Positions 11,236-22,325 of a stretch of DNA of 64,000 bases are shown here, piece by piece; position 1 is the stretch's first letter; each line of letters opens with the position of its first letter. The stretch comes from Pegoplata infirma (lineage: Eukaryota; Arthropoda; Insecta; Diptera; Anthomyiidae): positions 13,992,644 to 14,056,643 of the forward strand of contig OY992541.1 in the NCBI GenBank assembly GCA_963921195.1. Direction: 5' to 3'. Made by a program: the position numbers and the translations under genes. Below the pieces are notes generated by a model. That model did no database searches. It was not told the DNA's origin and saw nothing but the letters and a program-made list of their open reading frames with translations.

Positions 11236-11521
11236 GGGTTAACATTAACACAGAAAAATATTGGACCTGTGGGAAATGTCTTTGGGTTGCTTTTTTATCT
11301 TAAAAATCGGAAATATCTGAACAAAGTGAAAAAATATGTTTTTTTTTTTAAATATATGTTAATATTATGACATTACTGAAAAATCGTTTTTATGATAATC
11401 GGATTTTTTTTTTGTCTGTAAAAATTGTAGTTTTGCTTTTCTTTTTTTTTGCAAAAAAAAATTAAAAAAATATGGACCAGCAAATTTATCCAATCATCAC
11501 AAAAAAACTGTTTTAAATAAA

Positions 11522-12275
11522 AACAAGTAAGAAAATTATAGTCGGCCAAGACCGACCATACAATACCCTACACCAGAGTTTCCCGGAAAATGGGTCCCAA
11601 TTTTATACATGGACTGATTAGATCTATATTTTGTCAAACCTTTAATAAGTGTAAAAAACACCCACAAATCAAATTTGAGTGAATTATGCTTCTTTTTGTT
11701 GACAATAAACCGCTTTAACTAAATATGGGCCGAAATTTTCACATGGGGCCTAAGTCCAAAAATGGTCCGATGATAATCAGATTTGATAATTTGAATTTTA
11801 ATTAAATATTTTCTATTTTCATAAAATTTGAAAGATTTATGTGAAAATCGGGAAGGCGGTTTGTATGAGGAATGGTGATTTGTGTTGATGAAACATGATT
11901 ACCTACCAAATTTCGAAAAGATACCTATTATAATGCGGTTATTAGAGTCATTTGAGCCAAAACTAAAGAGGACCTTGAATGGGGGCTGGGTCTAAATATG
12001 GACCGATTTTTTCCAATTTCAATAGGCTTCGTCCTTGGGCCAAAAGAGGCTTAAGTTTAAAATTTCAAGTCAATTTATTAAAAATTGCGACTTGTATCGT
12101 GCTTACAACTTTTACATGGACAGACAGACAGACAGACGGACATCGCTAAATCGACTCAAAAAGTGATTCTGAGTCGATCGGTGTACTTAAAAGTTTGTCT
12201 AGAACCAATATTTCGGGTAGTTACAAACATCAGCACAAACTCATTATACCCTCTACCACAGTGTGGTGTAGAGAT
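11522..12275. repeat. Dispersed AACAAGTAA...TATACCC repeat, copy B
   Basis: It shares the skeleton of the unit at 10313-10925: ACAAGTAAGAAAATTATAGT, the palindrome TCGGCCAAGACCGA, an AATACCCTACACCAG box, ACAGACAGACGGACATCGCT, and a terminal TTATACCCTCTACCA with the inverted TGTGGTGTAGAG. No protein-coding capacity is seen. Confidence 0.6.
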
Positions 12276-12590
12276 ACAAATTCAAAATATTTTTTTTTAC
12301 TTTGTTCGGAATTGTCCGATTTTCAAGTCATTTCATTAACCGAAAAGAAAGTTGCAAGTAAAATAAGTTTTATCCCGAATTCACGTACATGTACAAAACG
12401 CTAAATACGTTTTGAAAGAGATTGGTAGCCAGAAAAATATTTTACAAACTATTTTTGTGACTTAAGTCAAAGAGGATAAAGAAAGAGATGGCAGTGGAGA
12501 CTTATTCAATTTTTGGAGAAAACTCAAATCTCGGACCAACATTTTTGTCAGAAAATGTTCTAAAATGCGACAGTATTAGTGATTCTTATT

Positions 12591-13394
12591 TAGGGTGACC
12601 ATTTTTTTCTGAACTCAAATCAGTACGCCCAAATTTTTATGTTTGTTTTTTTTAAGAAATTAGTCTCTGAAAACTCTTGGCTATGGGAAAACAATGATGG
12701 TTTTTTAAACACTCAAAAAATGTTGGTTAAACTAACAAACTCAATTAGTATTTCAGTAAAACAACTGTTGAAAAACAACTGCCATGAACTGTGGTCGTTA
12801 TTTTGCATAAAATTTTGTTGACTTAAAACACCTTCATTTCACTGCATTAAATATAACAAAACCCAACTGGTTTTAAGAAAAAAATAAAATCTTCAGATTC
12901 TGAAGACTTCGCTTAAGTTTTGATAACTCTTATATGTTTTTTTTTTTTTATCTAGCCCTGATGTTCTTAGCGCTTTTTCTAATAAATTCTGATTACATTA
13001 CCTTATCGAACATTTCAGAATCATTTGGATTTGTGATTTGTATAGAAAATTTATATGTATAAATTTTTGAAGATCAAAATAATATCATGCTCAGATACAT
13101 TTTTGATTCAAGGAACCAATTGATTTACGAACTCTAAGCTTCTTAGAATTAATTCAGTATATCATTGTCGGACTTAAGTTATAAAAAACTACTCTGACGA
13201 CTGAATACACGGAAATTCAAGTTTTTATATAGAAGTTTGAATACAAATATTTCTTATATTGAAATGTTCAAAAATCAGTACAATCAGTACATATTTCAAA
13301 AAATCAGTACAAATCAGTACAACGTTTTTTGATCAGTACACGTGATCAAAAATCAGTACATGTACTGATCAAATCAGTACGAATGGTCAGCCTA
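12591..13394. mobile_element. hAT-like MITE, AATCAGTAC-word family
   Basis: The TIRs are TAGGGTGACCATT and AATGGTCAGCCTA, flanked by the 8-bp duplication TTCTTATT at 12583-12590 and 13395-13402. The right subterminal 130 bp repeat ATCAGTACA about nine times in both orientations, and a single ATCAGTACG sits near the left end. No transposase coding is seen. It is a non-autonomous hAT-type element. Confidence 0.92.
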
Positions 13395-13513
13395 TTCTTA
13401 TTAGATTTTGTTATTATTCTAATTTAAAGATGTGATAATATTAGTGAAATTTTTGTATACAAATAGAAAATGTTGGTCCAATTTTTGAGCCCACAAAAAA
13501 GCCAAGTGAACAA

Positions 13514-14297
13514 CGGTACTGCGCAATAACTCCCAAATGAAATAAGTCCCAATGAAATAATTCCCAATGAAATAAGTTCCAAGAAAAATGAATTAACTCC
13601 TCACTTTAAAAATGAAATAACTCCCAAAGAAAAAATGAAATATGTCCCAATATTTGGGAGTTATTTAAAATCAAAATAATAACTCCCAAAAAAATGAAAG
13701 AACTCCCAATAACATAAGTGTCAAAGAAAATGAAATAAGTTCCCATTGTTTTTTTTGTAATAAAGGTTTTCTGCGTAGCCGGCCTTCGGCCGGGCTTAGG
13801 GATTAAACCCACCCTCTCTGCAAACCAAAGCTATTTTATTTATCAGGCCTTTTTGAGGCATAACAAATTTGATAGCGTAAAGGCCTGCTACCCTAGAAAA
13901 CTTTACTTTGCGGAGAGGGTGGGTTTAATGCATGGATTTTGTAATCCCTAAGCCCGGCCGAAGGCCGGCTACGCAGAAAAAATTTTAAGCAAAAAAAAAA
14001 CAATTGCACAGAGGTGTATATTGTTTTCAATTAAAATAAAATAAGTCCCACCATTGATGAAATAACTCCCAATGCTTAACAAGAAATGAAATAACTCCCA
14101 ATCTATTTTTTGTTGGGGTTTTTTTCAATTGGAAGTTATTTCATAATGAAATAAATCCCAACAAAATTTGTGCAATAAGTCCCACTACACTGGGACTAAT
14201 TTCATAATGAAATAAGTCCCAAATCGTATGTAAAATTTTTGGGAGTTGTTTCATTTTTTTGGGAGTTATTTCATTTGGGAGTTATTGCGCAGTACCG
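13514..14297. mobile_element. MITE filled with AAATGAAATAACTCCCAA words
   Basis: Terminal CGGTACTGCGCAATAACTCC is perfectly inverted at the right end (GGAGTTATTGCGCAGTACCG), with inversion continuing for about 30 bp. It is flanked by TGAACAA at 13507-13513 and 14298-14304, so the target duplication is 7-8 bp. The interior is a string of AATAACTCCCAA and AATAAGTCCCAA words in both orientations. A paralogous empty site lies at about 18640-18680. A smaller palindromic element sits inside it. Confidence 0.85.
13771..13976. mobile_element. GTAGCCGGCC palindromic element, copy 1
   Basis: The ends CTGCGTAGCCGGCCTTCGGC and their exact complement enclose about 206 bp, and inversion continues through CCGGGCTTAGGGATTA. 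Two oppositely facing ACCCACCCTCTC blocks lie inside. Its GC content stands out against the surroundings. A relative occurs at 25973-26181 inside another CCCAA-word element, with the same flanking GTAATAAAGGTTTT (inverted there). Confidence 0.75.
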
Positions 14298-14584
14298 TGA
14301 ACAACTTTATAACTTTTAGTTGCTGCATACACATTGACTTAAGTAATTTTTTTAGCTAAAAAAAACTTATACCCAAAAAATAAAGAAGTATTTGAATTAA
14401 AATAAAATATTTTAATTAAAAATGTTTTTTTTTTCAGAAACTTTTTTTGAGTCAAAGAAAAAAACTTTTAAAGAAAATTTGTTCAATTAAAAATTTTTAT
14501 TACAAAATGTGTCAATAAAAAAATATTTTTTAATTAAAAGCTGTGTCAAAAAAAAACGTTTCTTTAATATTGTAGAGGGCATTA

Positions 14585-17416
14585 GGTTAGGTTAGGTTAG
14601 GGGTGGTGGAGCCTAAAGTTCAGACTCCTCGCATAGACCGGCTGGTCCATAGCGATACCACAATTTCCTTCAGCGACGAGGATAAAACGCGTTAGTCCAT
14701 GTTGCGAACAGTTTTAGTTGCGTAAGGTCCGTAGCGGCGATATCATCCAGATTCTCGATTTCTGCTTTACCTAGTATTCGCTCGCGGTGTCTGGCCAATG
14801 CGGGGCATTTGCACAGAATATGTTCAACTGTTTCATCTGTATTAGGTTCATCACATTTTCTACAATTGGCATCCGAGATAAGTCCCATAGTTTTCGCGTG
14901 AAAAGCAATTAGGCAGTGTCCTGTGACTACTCCCGTGAGTAAACGACAATCCTCTCTGTTAAGAGAGAGAAGGTAGCGAGTTTTCCCGAGGTCGTAATGC
15001 GGCCAGATTCTTCTGGTGATACTGCTCGTGCTTAGCTCTCTCCATTTCCTATTTGCAATAGAAATGCAACGACAGTCACTTCTCGTCCTATAGTACTGAA
15101 TCGGGGGCTCAATATGAACAAAAGTTCCTACGCCATCTGCTCCAAGCTTAGCGAGCTCATCAGCTTTCTCGTTCCCATCTACTCCCCTATGTCCAGGTAC
15201 CCATACAAGAGATACGGTATTATTCCCGGATAGTTTCTGAAGATTCTCGTAACATTTAAAAACGACTTTTGATTTAATACAAAAGCTCATTAGAGCCTTT
15301 AGTGCAGCTTGACTGTCGACGTAAAAGTTTATCATTTTACCCGTTTCCCCAAGAAACTGTGAGGCTGCCTTATCTATAGCAACTATTTCAGCCTGGAAAA
15401 TACTACAGTGTAAAGGTAATTTGAAAGACTTCTCTATATCACAAACGTCTGAAGTAAAACCGGCTCCAACTCCCGTCGATTGTTTGGAGCCGTCTGTGAA
15501 AATATTTATAGCGTCATTTGGAGCGCAACGCCAGTCCGACCAAAATTCTCGAGTCGGAAATTCAACTTTAAATTTCCGGTCGAAAAGTAATTTGGGCACT
15601 TTGTAGTCAGTGACAACATTTTCCAAATTGTCCATGCTACTGTGTCCAAAGTTTCGGCGTCTGAGCCAATTTGACTCCTTGAGTCTGAGGCATGCCTTAT
15701 AAGCCTCACCTTTAGCAAAGATGTCAATTGGCAGCAGATGCAGTAATGTGTCGATGGATGCAGCTGATGTCGTCCTTAGGGCTCCAGTGACACTAAGGCT
15801 TAAAAGCCGTTGGGCCTTTTGGAATTTCCTAAGAGTCACATCCCTTTCAAGTGCTTTGTGCCAGACCATAACCCCGTAGAGTAAGATAGGTCTTACTATA
15901 GAAGTGTATATCCAGTACGTGATCCTTGGCTCAAGTCCCCATGTTTTTCCGAACATTTTCTTGCATGCATAGTATGCATTATTTGCCTTCTTTAATCGTT
16001 CCTCTGTATTTTGGTTCCATGATAACTTATTGTCCAGGATGATTCCTAAAAATTTCGCATGATTTGAAAGTGGGATTTCAACGCCATTGACCCTGACTTT
16101 TCTAAAATTTTCGATCTTGTACTTTCGTGTAAACAGTACCATTTCAGTTTTCCGCGGATTAACGTTAAGACCATTTTCTTTTGCCCAACTCCATAACTGT
16201 TTCAGCGATCGCTCCAGCAGCTCGGATAACGTGGCCAAAAATTTACCAGTTGACATAATTGTCACGTCGTCTGCATATGCAACAACTGATACTCCTTGCG
16301 TATCCAGTTTTTTGAGAATAGGATCCACAACCAAGAGCCAGAGTAATGGTGATAAAACTCCTCCCTGTGGCGTTCCCCTCGACGTATATCTTGTGACTCT
16401 TTCAAGTCCCCATTCGGCTGTGACTTCCCTACAAGACAGTAGGCAGCCAATCCATTTTCCGATGGTTGGATTTATACTAGCCTTGTCCATAGCGTTAATG
16501 ATTGCATCCATACTTACATTGTTGAACGCACCTTCTATGTCTAAAAAAGCGGCCAAAGTAAATTCTCTGAATTCCAGAGATCTCTCTATTGTATATACGA
16601 GTGAATGAAGTGCCGTTTCTATCGATTTGCCCTGCTGATAAGCATGTCGCGTTGCCGACAAAAAGTTTCCACCCAGGTTTTCTCTTATGTACAGGTCCAG
16701 AATTCTCTCCAAGGTTTTCAGAAGGAAGGACGATAGACTAATAGGCCGATAATCCTTTGCAGTTGCGTGATTAATTTTACCGCTTTTCGGTATGAACACT
16801 ACTTTGGACTTCCTCCAAGATTGCGGTATATAACATTGCTGCAGACACGCTACGAACACTTCCTTCAAAAATGGAATTATTTCGATAACAGTATGTTGCA
16901 GCATTGCTGGAATAATGCCATCTGGACCTGGCGATTTATAAGGCTCGAACGATTCGACTGCCCATCTAATCCGCTCATCAGATATCAGATTGTGTGGAAT
17001 TATCAATTGCTCGTGAAATTGTATCTCCGATAAAGGTTGTTCCCTGCATCCTGGAAAATGTGTCCTAAGAAGAACATCCAAAGTTTCCATTGCATTCTCG
17101 GTCCATGTGTCATCAATTCCCTTCAGTAAAATTGGTGGTATGGGCCTTTTAGATAAGACTTTCCTGAGTCTGGCGGCTTCGGCAGTGTGTTCAACGTCAC
17201 TGCAGAGCTTCTCCCAGCTACTCTTTTTCGATTTCCGAACTAATTTCTTAAAGACTTTCAGTTCCTCTCTATATAAGGACCAATTTGCGTCAGTGTTAGC
17301 CTTTCTTGCTTCTTTAAAGAGGTCTTGAACCTTTTTCCTTGCATGCGATAGTTCTCTAGACCACCAAGGTGGTTGTATTCTCTTACTCCGATATCTTACC
17401 GGGCAAGATCTCTCGA
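14585..17416 (-). mobile_element. Non-LTR retrotransposon (LINE) copy 2, 5'-truncated
   Basis: The copy lies on the minus strand, with its 3' tail of CCTAA repeats at 14582-14600. It is flanked by an 11-bp target duplication, AGAGGGCATTA in plus-strand reading, at 14574-14584 and 17417-17427; the last tail bases overlap the duplication. The 5' truncation falls in the codon matching the Phe before ERSCPVRYR, so the endonuclease is missing. Truncation plus duplication indicates a single retrotransposition event. Confidence 0.95.
14670..17416 (-). CDS. LINE ORF2-type protein lacking endonuclease (reverse transcriptase, RNase H, zinc knuckle)
   Basis: The frame is open from the truncation point to the stop at 14670-14672, about 914 residues with no break; the first in-frame ATG is at 17088-17090. 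Domains in order are the PPWWSRELS linker, FIPKSGK, FLDIEGAFNNV, GTPQGGVLSPLLW, YADD (16266-16277), FLGIILDNKLSW, then RNase H (IFTDGSKQS, FQAEIVAI, YVDSQAAL, VPGHRGVDGNEKADELAK) and the CRKC...HILCKC knuckle, ending TNAFYPRR. It is clearly the same family as copy 1 but differs at many residues, so two subfamilies are represented. Without its 5' end the copy has no promoter or endonuclease and is presumably not transcribed as a functional unit. The intact frame suggests a recent insertion. Confidence 0.93.
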
Positions 17417-17427
17417 AGAGGGCATTA

Positions 17428-17620
17428 AAGTATTTGAAAAAATCTAATTTATATTAACAAAGCTCTTTATTAGTTAAAGCATTTCATTTTAAATACATAT
17501 TTTTAAATTTTAAGTGCATATTTTTTTAATTTTAAGTGCATATTTTTGATTTTTAGAAGCATATTATAGGCACATATTTTCGATTTTTAGATGCATGAAA
17601 GTACTTGCCCTAGTTATAAA
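17428..17620. repeat. GCATATTTTT minisatellite-like stretch
   Basis: The phrase AAGTGCATATTTTTTTAATT and variants (GAAGCATATT, GGCACATATTTTCGA, GATGCATG) recur several times between 17490 and 17600. It may be the terminal word array of a hAT-type element whose boundaries I cannot fix. Confidence 0.45.
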
Positions 17621-18179
17621 CACTCAAAAAATTATGTAAGTAAAATCAACTGAAAATGTCAGTTAAAATAACTACTTTGTAAGTTGTTTTGGGGTCAACT
17701 ACTTTTTCAGTTAAATCAACTAACAATGTCAGTTATTTTAACTGACAAAAAACAACTGACTTATGTAGTAAAAACTACTTACATTTGTAGTCAAAAGAAC
17801 TAACATGTAGTAAAAATAAAATAATCAATATATATATTTTTTTTTTTTAAATGTTTCAGAAAAAAATTTTTTCCAAGTTTTTTTTTTTGTTTTTTTTTAA
17901 GTTTTGAAAATTAAAAAAAAAAAAAAATTATTTTTATTTTTTGGAAAAAAACTTTGAAAATTTTTCAGAGATAAAAATAAAATTAACTACTTTAAATAAC
18001 TGTTACTACATTACAGTACTTTTTTGTTAGTTATTCAAAAAAACGACTCAAAATAACTAACAGAAATAGTTGTTTGATATTTTTCATACAAAATCCACTG
18101 ACTTTGTAGTTGAAAACAACTAACTACAGTAAAATATACAAACAACTAACATGTAGTAACTTACATAATTTTCTGAGTG
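17621..18179. mobile_element. MITE with CACTCA termini, AACTAAC-word family
   Basis: The ends CACTCAAAAAATTATGTAAG and the complement of CTTACATAATTTTCTGAGTG form a TIR of about 20 bp with one mismatch. The interior repeats AACTAACATG / GTTAGTT / CAGTTATTTTAACTG words on both strands. The flanks show AAA on both sides rather than TA, so the superfamily is unclear. Confidence 0.65.
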
Positions 18180-18693
18180 AAAATTTATTAGTTGCTTAAT
18201 TGTTCTATTTTGTGATTTTTTGGCAATAAAAAATATATATTTTATTTTATTGTATGTATTTAATTGGTAATTTTTTATTTGCCGATTTTTTTAAATTGAA
18301 GTGCCGATAATGCCGATTTTTTTTGAAAATATGCCAATTTTTCATAAAAATCATCTGGCACCCCTGGTTGTAGGCTTAATTTTGTGACAAAACTCACAAT
18401 ATTCAACTTTTTAAAGCTGATTGGTTCATGAATTCGCTAAATTAATTCATATCGGGTTCTTTATTCGCTAAATTCAATTCTTTTAGTACATATATTTGCT
18501 AAATATTTGGTATATTTGCTATATTTGCTGATATCAGGTTCATATATTTAATAAAATAAACTATGTTGGTAATGCTTTTGTTTAATTCACCTTTCTTGGT
18601 TCATATTTTAAGTTTTTCTACCATTGTTGGTCCATTTTTTGAGTGTACAAAAAAGCCAAACAAACAATTTTATAACTTATATGACTTGCATAC

Positions 18694-19406
18694 TAGGGCT
18701 GCCAATCCGGAAATTCCGGGATTTTTGTCATAAAATGAATCCCGAATCCCAGGATTTTTAAGCTTAAATCCCGGGATTTTGGAAATATTAAAAATGTATG
18801 AGAATTTGTTTTTAAAAATGCAACTCTGTGTAATTATTGTTACATTTACATCACCCTGTTAAAAAAAACTTTTTCAATTTTCAACGTAGCTGGCCACGAA
18901 TTTGCTGCTTACTTTGTGCTTTTGAAAAAAGAAAATACATAATATACTAATACATAAAATTCATGTACATTAGACATTTTTTCTTTAACTTTTGTTTTTG
19001 GCCATTTGTTATTCTGTCTGAGCTGAGAATCGGACCCAGTCTTGCTGACTAATACTCCAACGCACTAGCTATTAAGCCACAGCAACCATGATGCCCTTCC
19101 ATCAAAGTTTAGAGATTTTGGTGAAAATTTTCCAAAAAAAACCAAAACTTTGACCGATTGGATAACAATTTGCACGGACGTTGAAAATCGGATGAAGTAT
19201 TTTATTATTACTTTTCTCCTTTAAATGTTTTTTATATGCATTTTTGTTGTCTTTAAATTAATTTTAAAATTATTTGGCTCATTTAAATATGCATGCATAT
19301 TGTGCACTATAAGATTTAAACTAAAGTGACTACTATTTTTTTTACTTTTATGATATTCAAAGAAATTTAATCCCGAAAAATCCTGGGATCCCGTTTGACA
19401 GCCCTA
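18694..19406. mobile_element. hAT-like MITE, ATCCCGGGAT-word family
   Basis: The ends TAGGGCTGCCAA and TTTGACAGCCCTA are inverted with one or two differences, flanked by the 8-bp duplication TTGCATAC at 18686-18693 and 19407-19414. Subterminal words are AATCCCGAATCCC, ATCCCGGGATTTTGG and their complements. A paralogous empty site lies at about 14315-14335. The interior carries a tRNA-like segment. Confidence 0.92.
19016..19087 (-). other. tRNA-like relic (SINE head candidate) inside a hAT-like MITE
   Basis: On the minus strand an A-box-like TGGCTTAATAGCTAG is followed about 35 nt later by a B-box-like GGGTCCGATTC. The latter forms a full T-arm: CTGGG, loop TCCGATT, CTCAG (five pairs including one G-U). 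The D-arm pairs only partly and the anticodon arm poorly. It looks like a degenerate tRNA or tRNA-derived SINE head, not a working tRNA gene. Confidence 0.4.
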
Positions 19407-19414
19407 TTGCATAC

Positions 19415-21190
19415 ACATTAAATACCCCTTAATATTTCTTTAAAAAAACCCAAGAAATAACCCAAATTTTTACCTAAAAAACCCCAAACGAAAAAAAAAC
19501 CTAAATCTGTTCCGGACCCAATCATAATTGTAAATATTTTACAAAAAAAAAACATTTTACTACTACCTGTCAAAAAAGTGTTAGAATTTCTTCAAAACTG
19601 CCAACCAAATAGTAAATCTCTTACAAATAGAAGTACTTCAAATAAATACGGATTTGTAAAAGTACTTTTTTGATTGTGACTTAGTACCATTTTCAATACC
19701 TGCTTTTCCACCCCTGTTGTGAGAAAACAATCGTGTACCAATAACATAATAGTATGCATGTGTGTGAGTATCTATGTGAATGTTTGTATGTGGCGGTGAG
19801 CGAAATGGTGGGTTTTTTACCATACACAACACCCTCTACTTGTAAAATGTTTTGTGCGTTTTACAGACCTAAGAGCAAGTGGGAGAGCATTTTGTTGTTG
19901 TTAATGTTATTGGTACATAGATTATTTTGAGTTTGTTACGTTGTGTTGCATGTTATCTTATGGCGCGACCATACCAGTCATTTAGCCAGCTTAAGCGAGC
20001 ACTCACTACTTGCTTAACTGGATGCGTCGCAGAAGTTTTTGTAAAAAAACACGTTGTTACAGTTTAACTACGCTCTTACTGACTTAAAATCGTGAACAAA
20101 ATAATCGTTCAAAATTATAATAATTAAACAAAATACAAATGATGGCAAAATAAAAAAAAAAATTAAGAGAGATAACAAATAATTAAGGAAAAAGTGATAA
20201 ATTTAAGTGAAAAATTAATATTATTATTGCAAATAAAAGTGCTAGTGCCTAAAAAAAGTCGATCGCTGTCATCAATCCAGTCAACAAGATGGTGGTCAAA
20301 CAAGAAAGATTAATAATTAAAAAGTTGATAAAATAATAAAAAAAAAAAAAATAAATAACTGAAAACAAATAATGGTTAATTAAATCATATTGCTTTAAAG
20401 CGAATGAAAATTATATGCCGCCATGTTCTAAACGCTCTTCAAGTAACAAGTATTTAAATTTGCGAGTGCCGACGGTATTGTACAATTAATTCTTACATAT
20501 TGCGAGAAACAAAAACAAAAAATAAATAAACGCGTTTTACAAATTTTTTCAGTGAAAAATACATTTATATGTTTTATGTTAATTAAATATCAAAAATCTT
20601 TTGTTTTAAATTCCAGTTTTTGTTTGACGTAACATTTTTCGACTACTTCAACATTTCCATAAAGTATGTTTTAAATTTGTTTAATTTATTTATTTACATA
20701 TATCCATACATATATATTTTTTTTAATATAAGCATTTGCAATGGACATCAGCTCTTTTTAAGATATTTTTTTTAAGTTTTTTTTTTTTTTTTTTTAATAA
20801 TTGATATAAATTATTATACGTACAGTATATACACATATGTACATATGCACAGTGGAACACAGTCGTAACGCATTAAAAGAACAGTCAAATATTTTTCTAG
20901 TTTGCCATACACACACAGTGAGTATCATAAATATTCGGTATTTCAGTGGACGGTCAACCCAATTTCATGTTTGCATTGTATTTTCCAACTCCCCCTTAAT
21001 AGTCAATTGACCTTAATGTACTAATTTTGGACTGGGACGATGTTAAGAAACAAAATCTAAGCAGCTCGTTTTCGCGTCAAATAACTTGACTAATTGAAAC
21101 TGAGACACCAGACAATTATTTATGTGATTATTCCAAAAACAAAACTATTTTTGCAAGAATAAAACGACACATATGTTTCGATCTCAGGTT
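19415..21190. other. TE-poor stretch; possible host non-coding DNA
   Basis: No TIRs, duplications or repeats shared with the rest of the window were noticed between about 19850 and 20700, unlike almost everywhere else. It contains a less AT-rich segment (about 19970-20060), then A-rich text such as AAGTGATAAATTTAAGTG, which resembles fly 5' UTR composition. The longest ATG frame there (20289, 14 codons) is trivial. A regulatory region or non-coding exon is possible but unproven. Confidence 0.3.
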
Positions 21191-21199
21191 ATGGTACAT

Positions 21200-22192
21200 A
21201 TTACATATCGCTCATTTTCTAGAATAGTGAAATTACTCAAAAAAGGTGATTTTTTAAGTTAATGATTCAGAATTATCGTTATGGGTATGCTTTATATTGT
21301 GTCTAAAAATCGTATTAATATTTCTAAAACTCACCGTTTGAGAAGTCATTATTATATGGAGTTCACAATTAAGAATTTTTACTCGTTTAAGCCACTTGTT
21401 TAAAAAAGTAAACAAAATCGTTCACACTACATTTTGCGTGTTTAACGCTGAGTGTTTAACGTTTGTAAACAAACACACATAACCTCATTCTGAAAAAAAT
21501 TGCAAAAATATTTCTAAAAACCTTTTAAACTTTGGCGGAAGACAAGATATTTAATTTTTTTATAACATTCACATAACACCACTACACGGAACACCTTTTT
21601 ATTGACTCATTACAAGTAAATAGGATGATTTTTCTGTTTTTTGTTCCGGACCTGTCCAAAGCTGTTTGCATATTTATACTTCGATGGAAGGCAAAATACA
21701 CTTTTGGTGCAGCTTTTCCAATATAATTATAAGTAAAACACATAATTTTTTCTGATTTTTCAGTAGTTTTTATTAGTTTTTTAAATATTTATAATTTCTC
21801 AATTTTCCAATGTTTTGCTACGAAAATGGCGGACAGATACAGAAGCTGGTTGCTATGAAATCTTTTTTTTTTTTTGTCATAGAATAAAGAAAAATAAAAA
21901 GGAAATATACCGAACCCTGCCTTTGAAATGTTTAGCGAAATGTTCAACAGGGAAACAAGTCGAATTTGATTGTTTAGCTAAACAACCAAATGTATGGGGA
22001 AACAAGTCAAATTTTGATCGTTTAGCGCTTAAACACTCATGAGATGTTTAAAGTCGCTAGTGTGAACTCCATATTACATTTTCTATGTACCGGACTTTTT
22101 CAATGGAAAACCAGTTTCAATTGTGAACTTTAAAGGCGATTTCTGCAAAATCAAATATGTTGAGTTATGACACTATTCTAGTAAGTAAAGGA
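21200..22192. mobile_element. ATATCGCTC palindromic MITE, diverged copy with nested insertion
   Basis: The ends ATATCGCTCATTTTCTAGAA and the complement-like TTCTAGTAAGTAAAGGATAT match the family seen at 32296-32926, 37637-38108 and 63603-63874. Its interior CTCACCGTTTGAGAAG and CATTTTCTATGTACCGG are the complements of family sequence, so this copy is inverted. It is split by a 719-bp MITE. Confidence 0.65.
21355..22073. mobile_element. TTA-flanked MITE, TATGGAGTTCACA family
   Basis: TATGGAGTTCACA and TGTGAACTCCATA are perfect 13-bp TIRs flanked by TTA (21352-21354 and 22074-22076), which suits PIF/Harbinger. Words such as TGTTTAAC, CGTTTAGCGCTTAAAC recur near both ends. Excision restores the expected CATTAT-ACATTTTCTATG of the host MITE. 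A shorter relative lies at 46405-46543. An open frame at 21815-22042 has no recognisable product. Confidence 0.75.
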
Positions 22193-22325
22193 TATTTATA
22201 TTCAAAAATAATAATAATATATAGGGTGACCGTGCCTAAGTTCGGCATGTACCAGTAGTCAGTCGGCTCTTTTTGAATTTAAACGTAAATAAAAAAGAAT
22301 TATAAAAGTATAAAATATTTAAATA

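Larger units (their letters stand above)
9992..18366. repeat. GCCGATTTTT-rich hAT-like repeat, tandem copy 2, expanded by nested insertions
   Basis: The left end CAGGGCTGCCATATTTGC and the right end ATCTGGCACCCCTG match copy 1. The original repeat is probably under 2 kb. The rest of the 8.4 kb is later insertions: dispersed TATACCC repeats, three or four MITEs and a LINE. Direct abutment to copy 1 suggests either a tandem duplication or insertion of one copy at the end of the other. The whole-interval reading is an inference from matching ends. Confidence 0.5.

Noticed and set aside
14582..14600. Interstitial telomere repeat
   Set aside because: Only three to four units, and they are exactly the 3' tail of the LINE, shared with other copies.
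16087..16608. 173-codon plus-strand frame
   Set aside because: It is the antisense shadow of the reverse transcriptase in LINE copy 2.
19016..19087. Functional tRNA gene
   Set aside because: D and anticodon arms do not pair properly and the acceptor stem does not close.
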